From Kribbella sandramycini (GTDB lineage: Bacteria > Actinomycetota > Actinomycetes > Propionibacteriales > Kribbellaceae), in assembly GCF_013131805.1 (NCBI RefSeq), contig NZ_JABJRC010000008.1, forward strand, positions 124,001-188,000: a DNA stretch of 64,000 nucleotides, read 5' to 3'. Of this stretch, positions 20,802-29,425 are shown in pieces. Below the pieces are notes generated by a model that worked only from the letters and a program-made list of their open reading frames with translations, did no database searches and was not told where the DNA came from. Made by a program: the position numbers and the translations under genes. How positions within the stretch are numbered: position 1 is the stretch's first letter; every line of letters starts with the position of its first letter.

Positions 20802-21118
20802 GAGATGAACTCCTCAGATGCGTTGCGGTGATCTGTTGACTGGCTGAAACTCGGCTGCGGCCTCAGCGGGCGCCTGCTGACACCGAGAAGGCATCAAGCA
20901 ACGAACCACCGCGTCGATCACGGAGCCGCGCCCATCAGTTCTCGGGGGGCGTCCCTCGCCGAGGCAACCTCGACAGTCTACCCACTCGGGCGCTCAGATC
21001 AGAAATCCGGGGCCGGGGCCGTTGCCCGCCTGCCGGACAGCGAGTTTTGGGCGTCAACAGGCCCGGAATCGAACCGCCTTACTGAAAATGATTGTCAAGT
21101 CAGATAAAGTCCGCGGCT
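20802..21118. other. Divergent intergenic region, rplY and Zur-linked operon
   Basis: About 317 bases. The left part should hold the rplY promoter on the minus strand. The right end holds a Zur-type box at 21083-21097 and a TAAAGT -10-like hexamer at 21104-21109, leading directly to the GTG at 21119. I see no gene or structured RNA in the middle. Confidence 0.55.
21083..21097. promoter_or_regulatory. Zur-type zinc repressor box
   Basis: TGAAAATGATTGTCA is a 7-1-7 imperfect palindrome (one mismatch between arms) that closely resembles the actinobacterial Zur operator TGAAAATGATTTTCA. It ends 21 bp before the GTG of the first surface-repeat gene and overlaps the promoter. Zinc-bound Zur would repress the whole operon, inducing it in zinc starvation. 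The match is from memory of the consensus. Confidence 0.75.
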
Positions 21119-22897
21119 GTGACCGCCACGCACTCCCGTCCTGCCCTGCTGTCCGCGTTCCTGAGCCTCGTCCTGGGCGCGCTCTGCCTGCTCGTGCCGC
21201 TGTCGGCGCAGGCCGCGCCCGAGGTGCTGCGCGCCGTCCACACCGACGCCCTGCACCCGACGTACGACGGCGCCGCCCTGAAACTCGCGACCCGGATCGG
21301 CACCGGCGACTACCGCGCGGCGGACCCGGCGAACCTGGTCTTCAACCTCGAGGACCGCGGCTCGGCCCGCACCGAACTCCCCGACCTGCCGGCGTTCGCC
21401 TTCCTCGGCGCCCCCGGCAGCACCGTCTTCATCGCCCCCGAGTCCCAGGACCCGGAGCTGATCTGGCCCGGCTGGGACACCGAAACCCTGCCCACCGGCG
21501 TCTTCCGCGACGACAGCATCGAGCTCACCCTGCTGTCCGCCGAAGGCCCCGGAGCCGTCGAGGTCTTCTTCAACTACGACGAGTTCAGCGGCACCGTCCC
21601 CCGCCTCTTCAGCTCCGTCGACCCCGCCTACCGAACCCTCCGCCAGCCAGTAGGCCGCCACGTCCACGCCAACTGGTCCTTCTCCGCCCTCGGCACCTAC
21701 ACCCTCACCTTCCAAGCCACCGCAACCACCACCACCGGCACCCACCTCACCTCCCCACCCACCACCTACACCTGGGCCGTAGGCCCCTACACCCCACCCA
21801 CCACGCCGCCAACCACCCCACCCGGCACTCCGCCGGGCTCCCCAACCCCGCCCACCACCTCCCCCACCAGCCCGCCATCACCCACACCCACCGGACCTTC
21901 ATCACCCACCGAACCCCCGTCACCCACCCCCACACCCAGCGGACCCCCGTCACCCAGCGCCGCCCCCAGCAACTCCCCAACCCAGCACCCACCCCTCACC
22001 CCCGCACCCACCCCTCGCCCCACTCCCCCGGCCAGTCAACCGACGACCACGCCAGTCCGAGCGCCGGGGACAGCCGCCGACACCAGAGCCTGCATCACCA
22101 CCCCCAGCCCGACCACCAGCCCGCCAACCACATCCCCCCGCCCCACCACCCTCAGCCCGCCCCCACAGCCCCCAACGACGACAACCACCACCCTGCAAAC
22201 GGGCCACGCCGACTACGCCGCCCGCCTGGAGAACGGCGTCCTCCGCACCCGCATCAAGGACGGCACCCAACCCGGCGCCCCGACGTGGCGGGACCCGAAA
22301 GACGTCACCATCCGCCTGACCGCCGCAGCCGGCACCACCTCCCCCGGCGGCGCCTTCAGCTTCCTCGGCCCCAAAGGCACCCCCGTCTGGCAGATCCCCC
22401 AGACCCAGAAGACAGGTGTCATCTGGCTCGGCTGGAACACCGAAGAGCTCAAACCCGGCCAGCTCCCCGGCGACCAACTCACCTGGCGCCTCGACAAGCT
22501 CACCGGCCCCGGCCGCTTCGCCATCTTCGAGTTCAACCCGTTCGGCCAGCCCCAGATCATCTTCAACTCCGCCGACGGCCTCCCCGACACCTACAAGGTC
22601 CCCGTCGGCACCCACGCCCACGGCAACTGGACCTTCACCAAGCCCGGCACCTACCGCCTCACCTTCACCCACGCAGCCGGCACCCAGACCGCCACCAACA
22701 CCCTCACCGTCGTAGTGGCGCCGGGCGGTGCCCGCTCCATCCCCGCCGAGGCACCTCTAGCTGTAGCCACACCGGACCCGAACTGCCGCCTGGCCGCCAC
22801 CGGTGCCGACGTCAGCCCCGGCTGGATCGCAGCAGCAGTTCTGTTCCTCCTGCTCGGCACCGGCCTCCTACTGGTCGCCCGCCGAGGCACCCGATGA
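21119..22897 (+). CDS. Wall-anchored surface protein with two choice-of-anchor M repeats
   Basis: 592 aa from the GTG at 21119; the earlier TTG lies inside the Zur box. Signal peptide (LLSAFLSLVLGALCLLVPL, cleaved after AQA). The first choice-of-anchor M domain is about 33-220 (FLGAPGSTVF, IWPGWDTE, HVHANWSF), followed by a Pro/Thr/Ser linker of about 140 residues and a second such domain about 360-540 (FSFLGPKGTPVW, WLGWNTEE, HAHGNWTF). Sorting signal LAATG at 558-562, membrane helix, and a short basic tail suit class E sortases. First gene of the operon; no Shine-Dalgarno is evident, so it is perhaps leaderless. Confidence 0.88.
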   Translation: MTATHSRPALLSAFLSLVLGALCLLVPLSAQAAPEVLRAVHTDALHPTYDGAALKLATRIGTGDYRAADPANLVFNLEDRGSARTELPDLPAFAFLGAPGSTVFIAPESQDPELIWPGWDTETLPTGVFRDDSIELTLLSAEGPGAVEVFFNYDEFSGTVPRLFSSVDPAYRTLRQPVGRHVHANWSFSALGTYTLTFQATATTTTGTHLTSPPTTYTWAVGPYTPPTTPPTTPPGTPPGSPTPPTTSPTSPPSPTPTGPSSPTEPPSPTPTPSGPPSPSAAPSNSPTQHPPLTPAPTPRPTPPASQPTTTPVRAPGTAADTRACITTPSPTTSPPTTSPRPTTLSPPPQPPTTTTTTLQTGHADYAARLENGVLRTRIKDGTQPGAPTWRDPKDVTIRLTAAAGTTSPGGAFSFLGPKGTPVWQIPQTQKTGVIWLGWNTEELKPGQLPGDQLTWRLDKLTGPGRFAIFEFNPFGQPQIIFNSADGLPDTYKVPVGTHAHGNWTFTKPGTYRLTFTHAAGTQTATNTLTVVVAPGGARSIPAEAPLAVATPDPNCRLAATGADVSPGWIAAAVLFLLLGTGLLLVARRGTR

Positions 22898-24432
22898 AGC
22901 GCACGGCCGCAGTAGCCCTCAGCCTCACCCTGCTCACCGCCTGTGGCGCGACGACCAGCAGCAGCACCGACAAGCTGAACGTCGTCACCACCACCGAGAT
23001 CCTGGCCGACCTGGCGCAGCAGGTAGGCGGTGACCGTGTTGAGGCCAGCAGCCTCGTCCCACCCGGCGGTGACCCGCACTCGTACGAGCCCACGCCCAAA
23101 GACGCCAAACGGGTAGCCAAGGCCGACGTCACCTTCACCAACCACCTACTACTGGAGCCGCAGAGCCTGATCAAGACGATCGACGCGAACGCCGCCAAGG
23201 ACGCACCGAACGTCTCACTCGCCGAAGCAGCCGAGTCGTACGGCGCCAACGTCATCCCCTTGGTCGAGAACATCGGCCTGGACGTCCTCTGGCTCGGACT
23301 CCGCGTCCGCGGCGCCGGCAAACAGCGCGGTGCGACCAGGACATCGTCCGTCCAACTAGCCGCGACCAAACTCGACGGTCCGGGCCAGCTGGTCGCCTAC
23401 CTGACGGAGTCCCTCGGCCAACCCGACAAGTACTTCGACTCCACCGATGGCCTCGACAAATCCGACAGTACGACGCTGCCGCCGGCCGCCCACACGCATC
23501 TGAACTGGGCCTTCACCAAACCGGGCGTCTACCGCCTGACGCTGACCGGTGCCCTCGACAACAACGACGGGAAGCTCCAGCCACTTGGCCAAGGCACCTT
23601 CACCTTCGCGGTCGGTGTCGAGCCGCACACCGTCAAACCGGCCAGCAGCGGCCCAGCGACCGTTCTGGACGACGGCCATACCGATCTGACCGTCGACCTG
23701 GACTCGGGGCAGGTGTACGCGTACTCCGACGCCAGAAAGGTCGGAGCACCTCAGACCCAGGTCCCAGCCGGCAACGTGGTGATCGACGTCCCGAACAAGG
23801 CACTGGTCCCGATCCCGGACGACCAGCGCTTCAGCTTCCTCGGCAAGCCCGGCACGCAGATCCACCAGCTGCCACAGGCGGTTCTGGGTAAGCACGTACA
23901 CGGCGAGATCGACCCGCACCTGTGGGAGGACGTCGCCAACGCCAAGGCGTACGCCCAGCTGATGCGCGACACGCTGAGCACCGCCGACCCGGACGGCAAG
24001 CAGACCTACGAGGCGAACACCAAGGCCTACCTGGCCAAGCTGGACGACCTCGACAACTACGTCCGGACGACCCTCGCCACCATTCCGCCCGCCCGGCGCC
24101 AGCTCGTCACGACGCATGATGCGTTCGGCTACCTGGCTTCGGCGTACGAAATGACCGTCGCGGGCTTCGTCGTCCCGAATCCGGCGCAGGAGCCGAGTGT
24201 CGAGCAGGTGCGCAAGCTGTCCGACACCATCCGCAACCTGCGGGTGCCGGCCGTGTTCACCGAGCCGAACCTGGCGCAGCGGGCCTCGGTGCTGATCCAG
24301 GTCGCCCGCGATCAGGGCGTCCAGGTCTGCTCGCTGTACGGCGACTCGTTCGACGACCACGCCCGCACGTACGTGGACATGATGCGCCACAACGCCGACG
24401 AGCTGAAGCGCTGCCTGGGAGATCACCGATGA
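22894..24432 (+). CDS. Anchored-repeat ABC transporter, substrate-binding lipoprotein (zinc type)
   Basis: 512 aa. Lipobox LTAC (Cys17). Outer parts are a cluster A-I metal-binding protein like ZnuA: DPHSYEPTPKD with His62, HVHGEIDPHLWEDV (334-347), TTHDAFGYL, VFTEPN and LYGDSFDDH. Residues about 123-330 are a choice-of-anchor M insertion whose halves appear swapped: FDSTDGL and HTHLNWAFTKPGVYRL come before GHTDLTVDLD and FSFLGKPGTQIHQLPQ. ATGA overlap with the preceding gene and with the next. Likely captures Zn at the membrane; the Zur box upstream supports zinc over manganese. Confidence 0.87.
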   Translation: MKRTAAVALSLTLLTACGATTSSSTDKLNVVTTTEILADLAQQVGGDRVEASSLVPPGGDPHSYEPTPKDAKRVAKADVTFTNHLLLEPQSLIKTIDANAAKDAPNVSLAEAAESYGANVIPLVENIGLDVLWLGLRVRGAGKQRGATRTSSVQLAATKLDGPGQLVAYLTESLGQPDKYFDSTDGLDKSDSTTLPPAAHTHLNWAFTKPGVYRLTLTGALDNNDGKLQPLGQGTFTFAVGVEPHTVKPASSGPATVLDDGHTDLTVDLDSGQVYAYSDARKVGAPQTQVPAGNVVIDVPNKALVPIPDDQRFSFLGKPGTQIHQLPQAVLGKHVHGEIDPHLWEDVANAKAYAQLMRDTLSTADPDGKQTYEANTKAYLAKLDDLDNYVRTTLATIPPARRQLVTTHDAFGYLASAYEMTVAGFVVPNPAQEPSVEQVRKLSDTIRNLRVPAVFTEPNLAQRASVLIQVARDQGVQVCSLYGDSFDDHARTYVDMMRHNADELKRCLGDHR

Positions 24433-25187
24433 AGTTGCTCGCCGCCCTCCTCCTCGCCGTCGCGCCACTCGCGCCGGCCGCCGAACCTGTTGTCATCAGC
24501 AACGGTCACGTCGACCTCGGCCCCCGGTTCGCCGACGGCCGCTGGACCGTGCAGCTCCGCGACGACACCACCGATCCGGAGACCTGGCGTGATCTCGACG
24601 CCGTCGTCGTCCAGGCGAACGGCAAGGCGAAGATCGCCGTCCCGAACGACCCGGCGTACCAGTTCCTGGGCAAGCCGGGGCAGTCGGTCTGGGTGATTCC
24701 GCAGGTCCAGCAGGACGGCATCGTCTGGCCGGGCTGGAACACGCAGGACCGGGAAGTGGCGACTCGGGTCGATCGCGAGGTGACCTGGTCGCTCGAAGGC
24801 GTGCAGGGGCCAGGCACGTTCACACTCTTCCTGAACTCGGACTTCGGTAAGCCGCACGAGGTGTTCGACAGCCGGAAACCCTTCCCGCAGCAGACCGGCG
24901 TCGACGTGAACACCCACGTCCACGGCAACTGGACGTTCGACACCCAAGGCGCCTACCTGCTCGATGTCGCGATGACCGCGAAGCTCACCGACGGCACCAC
25001 AGTCACCGACCGCCGCACGCTGCGCATCTACGCCGGTGACGGTGACGTACGGACGGCGTTCGCCACACCAGCCCCGGCAGCTGCGCAGTCCGACGGCAGC
25101 GGGCTTGAAGTGTGGTGGTTCGTCGTCGGTGCGGTCGTTCTGGTGCTCGCAACCACCGGAACCGTCGTAGTCAGGAAGCGCCGATGA
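24429..25187 (+). CDS. Choice-of-anchor M surface protein with C-terminal membrane anchor
   Basis: 252 aa. Short signal peptide (LLAALLLAVAPLAPAAE) and one choice-of-anchor M domain (about 20-200): ISNGHVDLGPRF, YQFLGKPGQSVWVIPQ, IVWPGWNTQ, VFDSRKPFP and HVHGNWTFDTQGAYLLD. A C-terminal helix (WWFVVGAVVLVLATTGTVVV) and RKRR tail anchor it. No LAxTG-type motif, so it is held by the membrane helix and not by sortase. Overlaps both neighbours by 4 nt. Confidence 0.85.
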   Translation: MKLLAALLLAVAPLAPAAEPVVISNGHVDLGPRFADGRWTVQLRDDTTDPETWRDLDAVVVQANGKAKIAVPNDPAYQFLGKPGQSVWVIPQVQQDGIVWPGWNTQDREVATRVDREVTWSLEGVQGPGTFTLFLNSDFGKPHEVFDSRKPFPQQTGVDVNTHVHGNWTFDTQGAYLLDVAMTAKLTDGTTVTDRRTLRIYAGDGDVRTAFATPAPAAAQSDGSGLEVWWFVVGAVVLVLATTGTVVVRKRR

Positions 25188-25930
25188 CTGTTCTCACTGT
25201 CAGCGGAGTCGCCGTCGAACTGGCCGGACGTCAGGTCCTCCACGACGTCGACCTCAGCATCGCCGCCTCCGAACACGTCGGCCTGATCGGTCCGAACGGC
25301 GCTGGCAAGACCACGCTGCTCCGTGCGCTGCTCGCACTGCTGCCCGTCACCGCAGGAACGATCACGATCAACGGCAGTACGCCGTCCGCCGCGCGCGGCT
25401 CGATCGGGTACGTGCCGCAACGACACGAGTTCGTCTGGGACTACCCGGTGCAGGTCCGCACTGCGGTGATGACTGGGCGGACGCACCGCATCGGCTGGCT
25501 GCGCCGTCCGGGGCAGACCGACCGGGACGCCGTACAGGAGGCACTGGAACGCGTTGACCTGGCTGACTTGGCGAACCGGCCGATCGGTGAGCTGTCCGGC
25601 GGCCAGCGGCAGCGAGTGCTGGTCGCGCGGGCGCTGGCACTGCGGCCGCAGCTGTTGTTGCTGGACGAGCCGTTCACCGGTCTCGACGTACCAACGCAGG
25701 AGATCCTCACGCGGCTGTTCAAGGACCTTACTGCGGAGGGGACCGCAATCTTGATGACTACGCACGATCTGCCGGCCGCAGCGGACACCTGTCATCGGTT
25801 GTGTCTGCTGAACGGGACGGTCGTCGCAGATGGTCCGCCTGAGGAGCTGCGCGACCCGGCGGTCTGGCTGCGCGCGTTCGGCGTCGCCCGGTCCGAACAG
25901 CTCTTGCACAGCCTGGGAGTGACGCGATGA
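25184..25930 (+). CDS. Anchored-repeat ABC transporter, ATP-binding protein
   Basis: 248 aa. Cytoplasmic ATPase of the metal-type (ZnuC/MntB-like) importer. Walker A GPNGAGKT at 36-43, Q-loop YVPQRHEF, signature LSGGQRQRV, Walker B LLLLDEP and switch His in MTTHDLP. The TGRTHRIGWLRRP segment is typical of this metal-transport subgroup. Lies between a repeat protein and the permease with 4-nt overlaps on both sides, so translation is coupled. Confidence 0.92.
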   Translation: MTVLTVSGVAVELAGRQVLHDVDLSIAASEHVGLIGPNGAGKTTLLRALLALLPVTAGTITINGSTPSAARGSIGYVPQRHEFVWDYPVQVRTAVMTGRTHRIGWLRRPGQTDRDAVQEALERVDLADLANRPIGELSGGQRQRVLVARALALRPQLLLLDEPFTGLDVPTQEILTRLFKDLTAEGTAILMTTHDLPAAADTCHRLCLLNGTVVADGPPEELRDPAVWLRAFGVARSEQLLHSLGVTR

Positions 25931-26790
25931 TCGAGTTCTTCACCGAGCCGTGGACACATGTGTTCATGCAGCGTGCGTTCCTGGTCGTGCTGATGTCCGG
26001 CGTCGTGTGCGGCGTCATCGGGACACATGTCGCGCTGCGCGGGATGGCATTCATCGGGGACGCCGTGGCGCACTCGGTGTTCCCAGGGATCGCGATTGCG
26101 TTCGTACTGAAGACCAGCCTGGTTCTGGGCGGCATCGTCGCCGGACTCGCCACAGCGGTGTCGGTCGCGATCTTCTCGCAGAACCGGCGGCTCAAGGAGG
26201 ACACCGTGATCGGAGTCTTCTTCGCCGGCGCTTTCGGCCTGGGCATCGTCGTCATGAGTACCGCACCCGGTTACGGCGGCTCACTGGAGTCGTTCCTGTT
26301 CGGGTCCGTACTAGGGATCGGAAACGCCGATGTGATCACAGTCGGCGTGGCCGGCGCCGTACTGCTGCTGGTCACCGGCGCCTTCCACAAGGAGTTCGTC
26401 ACGGTCGGCCTGGACCGGGAGACCGCGCGGTCGGTCGGTCTGCCGATCTTCTGGCTCGACCTCGCGCTGTACGCGATGGTGACGGTCGCGATCGTCATCT
26501 CGATCCAGGCCGTCGGCAACATCCTCGTGCTGGCGCTGCTGATCACCCCAGCTGCCTGTGCCCGCCTGCTGACCGACCGGATCGGCGTGATGATGCTGAT
26601 CGCGCCGCTGATCGGCGCCGGCTCCGGGCTCACCGGGCTCTACCTCTCCTACGCCTTCAACCTCGCCGCCGGCGGGTTGATCGTGCTCACCGCCACGGCG
26701 GTGTTCATCGCCTGCTGGGTGTTCGCGCCCAAGCACGGTTTGCTGTCCCGTCCATTGAAAGGAAACGCATGCGCAAGTCCCACCGCGTAG
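25927..26790 (+). CDS. Anchored-repeat ABC transporter, permease
   Basis: 287 aa. ABC-3 (ZnuB/MntC-like) integral membrane subunit with eight or nine hydrophobic helices. Visible landmarks are ALRGMAFIGDAVAHSVFPG (the conserved H-S motif region near residues 36-55), FFAGAFGLGIVVMS, and IQAVGNILVLALLITPAA (the conserved G-N-x-x-V-x-A segment that couples to the ATPase). Forms the channel with the preceding ATPase. The final 22 nt overlap the next gene. Confidence 0.92.
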   Translation: MIEFFTEPWTHVFMQRAFLVVLMSGVVCGVIGTHVALRGMAFIGDAVAHSVFPGIAIAFVLKTSLVLGGIVAGLATAVSVAIFSQNRRLKEDTVIGVFFAGAFGLGIVVMSTAPGYGGSLESFLFGSVLGIGNADVITVGVAGAVLLLVTGAFHKEFVTVGLDRETARSVGLPIFWLDLALYAMVTVAIVISIQAVGNILVLALLITPAACARLLTDRIGVMMLIAPLIGAGSGLTGLYLSYAFNLAAGGLIVLTATAVFIACWVFAPKHGLLSRPLKGNACASPTA

Positions 26791-27413
26791 TGCTGTCCGC
26801 CGCGACAGTCCTCGCGCTGACCGGCGTCGCCGTCCCAGCGACCGCCACCACCTCTGTCGTCCTCGACCAGGGTCACGTCGACGTCGTCGGCATCGCCTGG
26901 GAGGACAACGCTTTCAACGTCCACGTGCACGACGAGGAGAGCGCCACCGAGTACACCCCCGCCGAAGTCCAGCTGGTTGCCAAGCCGGGCGCGCAGATCG
27001 CCGTACCGAACGATCCGGCCTATGCCTTCCTCGGTGCGCCGGGCAGCCCGGCCTGGGTGCTGCCGCAGGTCCAGGACCCGGAGCTGCTCTGGCCGGGTAT
27101 CGGATCGGAGGAGATCGCCTCCGGTGTGTTCACCAACGACGCGCTGAAGGTCACGCTGGTCGGGGTGACCGGCCCGGCCGATTTCAGCATCTTCACCACG
27201 GATGCCTTCGGTACGCCGACCCGGCTGGCCGACAGCGGCAACGGACTGCCGGACGCCATCAACACGACGGCCGGCGGCCACCTGCACGCCAACTGGGCTT
27301 TCGAGGCCGCCGGCACCTACAAGCTGAAGTTCAAGGTCAGCGGCACGCTGGCCGCCACTGGCAAGAAGGTCACCTCGACCGTCGCCACCTACACCTTCAA
27401 GGTGCAGCAGTGA
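26769..27413 (+). CDS. Secreted choice-of-anchor M protein 1
   Basis: 214 aa. Signal peptide MRKSHRVVLSAATVLALTGV, cleaved after ATA. Single choice-of-anchor M domain: LDQGHVDVVGIAW, YAFLGAPGSPAWVLPQVQ, LLWPGIGSEEI, LADSGNGLPDA and HLHANWAFEAAGTYKLKF. Ends right after the domain with no wall or membrane anchor, so it is probably free or held by partners. Its ATG lies inside the end of the permease gene, with GAAAGGAAACGC as Shine-Dalgarno. Confidence 0.85.
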   Translation: MRKSHRVVLSAATVLALTGVAVPATATTSVVLDQGHVDVVGIAWEDNAFNVHVHDEESATEYTPAEVQLVAKPGAQIAVPNDPAYAFLGAPGSPAWVLPQVQDPELLWPGIGSEEIASGVFTNDALKVTLVGVTGPADFSIFTTDAFGTPTRLADSGNGLPDAINTTAGGHLHANWAFEAAGTYKLKFKVSGTLAATGKKVTSTVATYTFKVQQ

Positions 27414-28051
27414 CGGCCCGTGCGGTAGCCGGCGCCCTGGTCGCCGGTGTCGCCGCCACTGTCCTCGCCGTCACTCCGGCGTTCGCACTGACCACCATCT
27501 CGTCCGGCCACGTCGACGCCATCGACGTGGACTGGACGGGTTCCGCACTGACCCTGGACCTCAGGGACGGCACCGTCACCCCGGCTGTCGACCGGGCCCC
27601 GGCCGACGTCGTACTGAACGCGGTGTCGGCCAGCAAGACGACGGTGCCGTCGGGTTCGGCGTACTCGTTCCTGGGCGCACCTGGCGACCCAGTCTGGATC
27701 CTGCCGCAGACGCAGGCAACCGGAATCGTCTGGCCGGGCTTCAGCACCGAAGGCGTCCCCAGCGGCGTCCTCTCCGGCAACACCGTCGCCGTAAAGCTCG
27801 TCTCCGTCAGCGGACCGGACGACGTCGCCGTCTACACCACTAGCTCCCTCGGCACGCCGACCATCTGGTTCGACAGCGGCAACGGCCTCCCCGACACCCG
27901 CTCCCTCCCCATCAACACCCACGCCCACGCCAACTGGGCCTTCGGAGCCGCCGGCACCTACACCGCCGTCTTCGAAGTCACCGCCACGACTACCGGTGGC
28001 ACTGCCATCACCACCGGCCAGAAGACCTATACCTTCACCGTTCAGCCGTAA
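27410..28051 (+). CDS. Secreted choice-of-anchor M protein 2
   Basis: 213 aa, GTG start overlapping the previous stop (GTGA). Signal peptide ending at AFA. Domain landmarks parallel its neighbour: ISSGHVDAIDVDW, YSFLGAPGDPVWILPQTQ, IVWPGFSTEGV, WFDSGNGLPDTR and HAHANWAFGAAGTYTAVF. Same length and architecture as the preceding protein, so a tandem duplication is likely. No anchor. Last gene of the unit, followed by the perfect palindrome at 28066-28093. Confidence 0.85.
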   Translation: MTARAVAGALVAGVAATVLAVTPAFALTTISSGHVDAIDVDWTGSALTLDLRDGTVTPAVDRAPADVVLNAVSASKTTVPSGSAYSFLGAPGDPVWILPQTQATGIVWPGFSTEGVPSGVLSGNTVAVKLVSVSGPDDVAVYTTSSLGTPTIWFDSGNGLPDTRSLPINTHAHANWAFGAAGTYTAVFEVTATTTGGTAITTGQKTYTFTVQP

Positions 28052-28065
28052 CACCACCGTGAACC

Positions 28066-28093
28066 GCAGGGGGCCTGGCGCCAGGCCCCCTGC
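28066..28093. terminator. 28-nt perfect palindrome ending the Zur-linked operon
   Basis: The sequence is fully self-complementary (arm GCAGGGGGCCTGGC and its complement), so the RNA forms a stem of about 12 GC-rich pairs with a tight loop. No T-run follows, which is usual for actinobacterial hairpin terminators. Placed 14 bp after the last stop. Confidence 0.8.
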
Positions 28094-28119
28094 ACCCACC
28101 TCTCGGCTAAGTTGACGCG

Positions 28120-28767
28120 GTGGCTTTGATGCTCGTGCTTTATCTGGTGGGCGGTGTGGTCGTCGTCGGCGGGACGCTGGCTCTGCTGGCTTATGTCAAG
28201 CGTCGCCGGGAGGCTCTGCAGCAGCGAGCGCACGCTATGGCTCAGTACGGCTGGTTTCCGGCGCCGCCGAGCCCTTGGCTGGCTGAGGTGGCCGCCAGGC
28301 TCTACACCAACGGGGCGCCGGGTGAGATGTTCGCCGGAGACTTTCGTGGGCGAGGGCTTTGCGTTCTCGAGTACAGGTACACGACCAGCAATGGGAAGAG
28401 CTCGCAGACGCACACAGTGCACTTGGTGGCGCTGAACCTGCCCGCAGCGCTGCCTCCGCTCACGGTCTCGCATGACTCCGCGCTTCGCCGGGCCTTCAGT
28501 GCCGACATCGAACTGGAGAGCCAGGCCTTCAACGACGCGTTCCGGGTCGACTGCCAGGACCAGCGGTATGCCTCGGCTGTTCTGCACCCGCGGCTGATGG
28601 AGTGGATGCTGGCCAACCCCGCACTGGAGTGGCAACTGGCCGGCAACGCGCTGGTGTCCTGGGCGTACGGCGCCTTCGCCATCCCGGACCTACTGGCCCG
28701 TCTGGAGGCTTTGCAAGGGGTCCTCGACCGCATTCCGCCGTTCGTACTGAGGGACTACGGCGCATGA
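28120..28767 (+). CDS. Membrane-anchored hypothetical protein A
   Basis: 215 aa. An N-terminal helix (about 3-25, LMLVLYLVGGVVVVGGTLAL) is followed by a basic stretch and a soluble domain with YTTSNGKSSQTHTVHLVALNLPAALPPL, FRVDCQDQRYASAVLHPRLMEWML and NALVSWAYG. GTG start with weak Shine-Dalgarno; an ATG three codons later is possible. It overlaps protein B by 4 nt and shares its layout and several motifs, so the two are diverged tandem copies. No named family recognised. Confidence 0.75.
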   Translation: MALMLVLYLVGGVVVVGGTLALLAYVKRRREALQQRAHAMAQYGWFPAPPSPWLAEVAARLYTNGAPGEMFAGDFRGRGLCVLEYRYTTSNGKSSQTHTVHLVALNLPAALPPLTVSHDSALRRAFSADIELESQAFNDAFRVDCQDQRYASAVLHPRLMEWMLANPALEWQLAGNALVSWAYGAFAIPDLLARLEALQGVLDRIPPFVLRDYGA

Positions 28768-29372
28768 CCATCACGCTCGTAGTGATCGCAGTGCTGGCGG
28801 CTGGGCTCGGTGCGCTGTATCTGCGGGTGCAGCGCCGGCAGCAGGCGTTCTTCCGGGACAGAGTGGCCAGTATCGGACTCGGCGAGGCGCCGGTTGAGCC
28901 ATGGCTCGCTGCGGCGGCAGAGCGCGCGTTCGGGGTGCAGGGGAACGCAGAGCGGATGGTTCGCGGCGAACGGGTGTGGGCTTGTGACTTCACCTACCAG
29001 GCCATGCGTTCGTCGACTGCGGCCAAATGTCACGTCGTGGCGGTGAGCCTGCCAACTGCGTTGCCGCCGCTGGCGGTGTTCCCGAAAAACCCCATGCTGC
29101 CGGGGAATCTGGAGTTCGAGAGCGCCGAGTTCAACCGGACGTTCTCGGTCGAGTGCTTCGACCGGCGGTACGCGAGCGCCGTACTGACGCCGCGGGTCAT
29201 GGAGTGGCTGCTCACCTACCCGAAGCTGCAGTGGAAAGTCGACGGCAACGTGCTGCTCGCCTGGAACGCCGGCTACTGGACGGCGGACGTCGTACGACAC
29301 AGCACCGCGGCCTTCGACGGCCTGCTGGAACGCATCGACCCTTACGTGTTCGAGGAGTTCAGGGCACACTAG
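28764..29372 (+). CDS. Membrane-anchored hypothetical protein B, paralogue of A
   Basis: 202 aa. Helix at 3-20 (ITLVVIAVLAAGLGALYL), then a domain aligning with protein A: VVAVSLPTALPPLAVFPKN, FNRTFSVECFDRRYASAVLTPRVMEWLL and GNVLLAWNAGYW. The shared core is a PTALPPL-type loop and a CxDxRYASAVLxPRxMEWxL signature. ATGA overlap with A implies coupled synthesis and perhaps a heteromer. Function unknown; similar proteins occur in actinobacteria without assigned role. Confidence 0.75.
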   Translation: MTITLVVIAVLAAGLGALYLRVQRRQQAFFRDRVASIGLGEAPVEPWLAAAAERAFGVQGNAERMVRGERVWACDFTYQAMRSSTAAKCHVVAVSLPTALPPLAVFPKNPMLPGNLEFESAEFNRTFSVECFDRRYASAVLTPRVMEWLLTYPKLQWKVDGNVLLAWNAGYWTADVVRHSTAAFDGLLERIDPYVFEEFRAH

Positions 29373-29425
29373 TTGCTGAATGCACCGTCTGGTTTGACCG
29401 CCCCCTTACCGACGAGGAGTGCACC

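Noticed and set aside
21092-21118. TTG upstream start for the surface protein
   Set aside because: It begins inside the Zur box and promoter, and the added residues do not improve the signal peptide.
21780-22190. Tandem DNA repeat in the Pro/Thr-rich region
   Set aside because: Periodicity comes from CCC/ACC codons of a low-complexity linker and has no fixed repeat unit.
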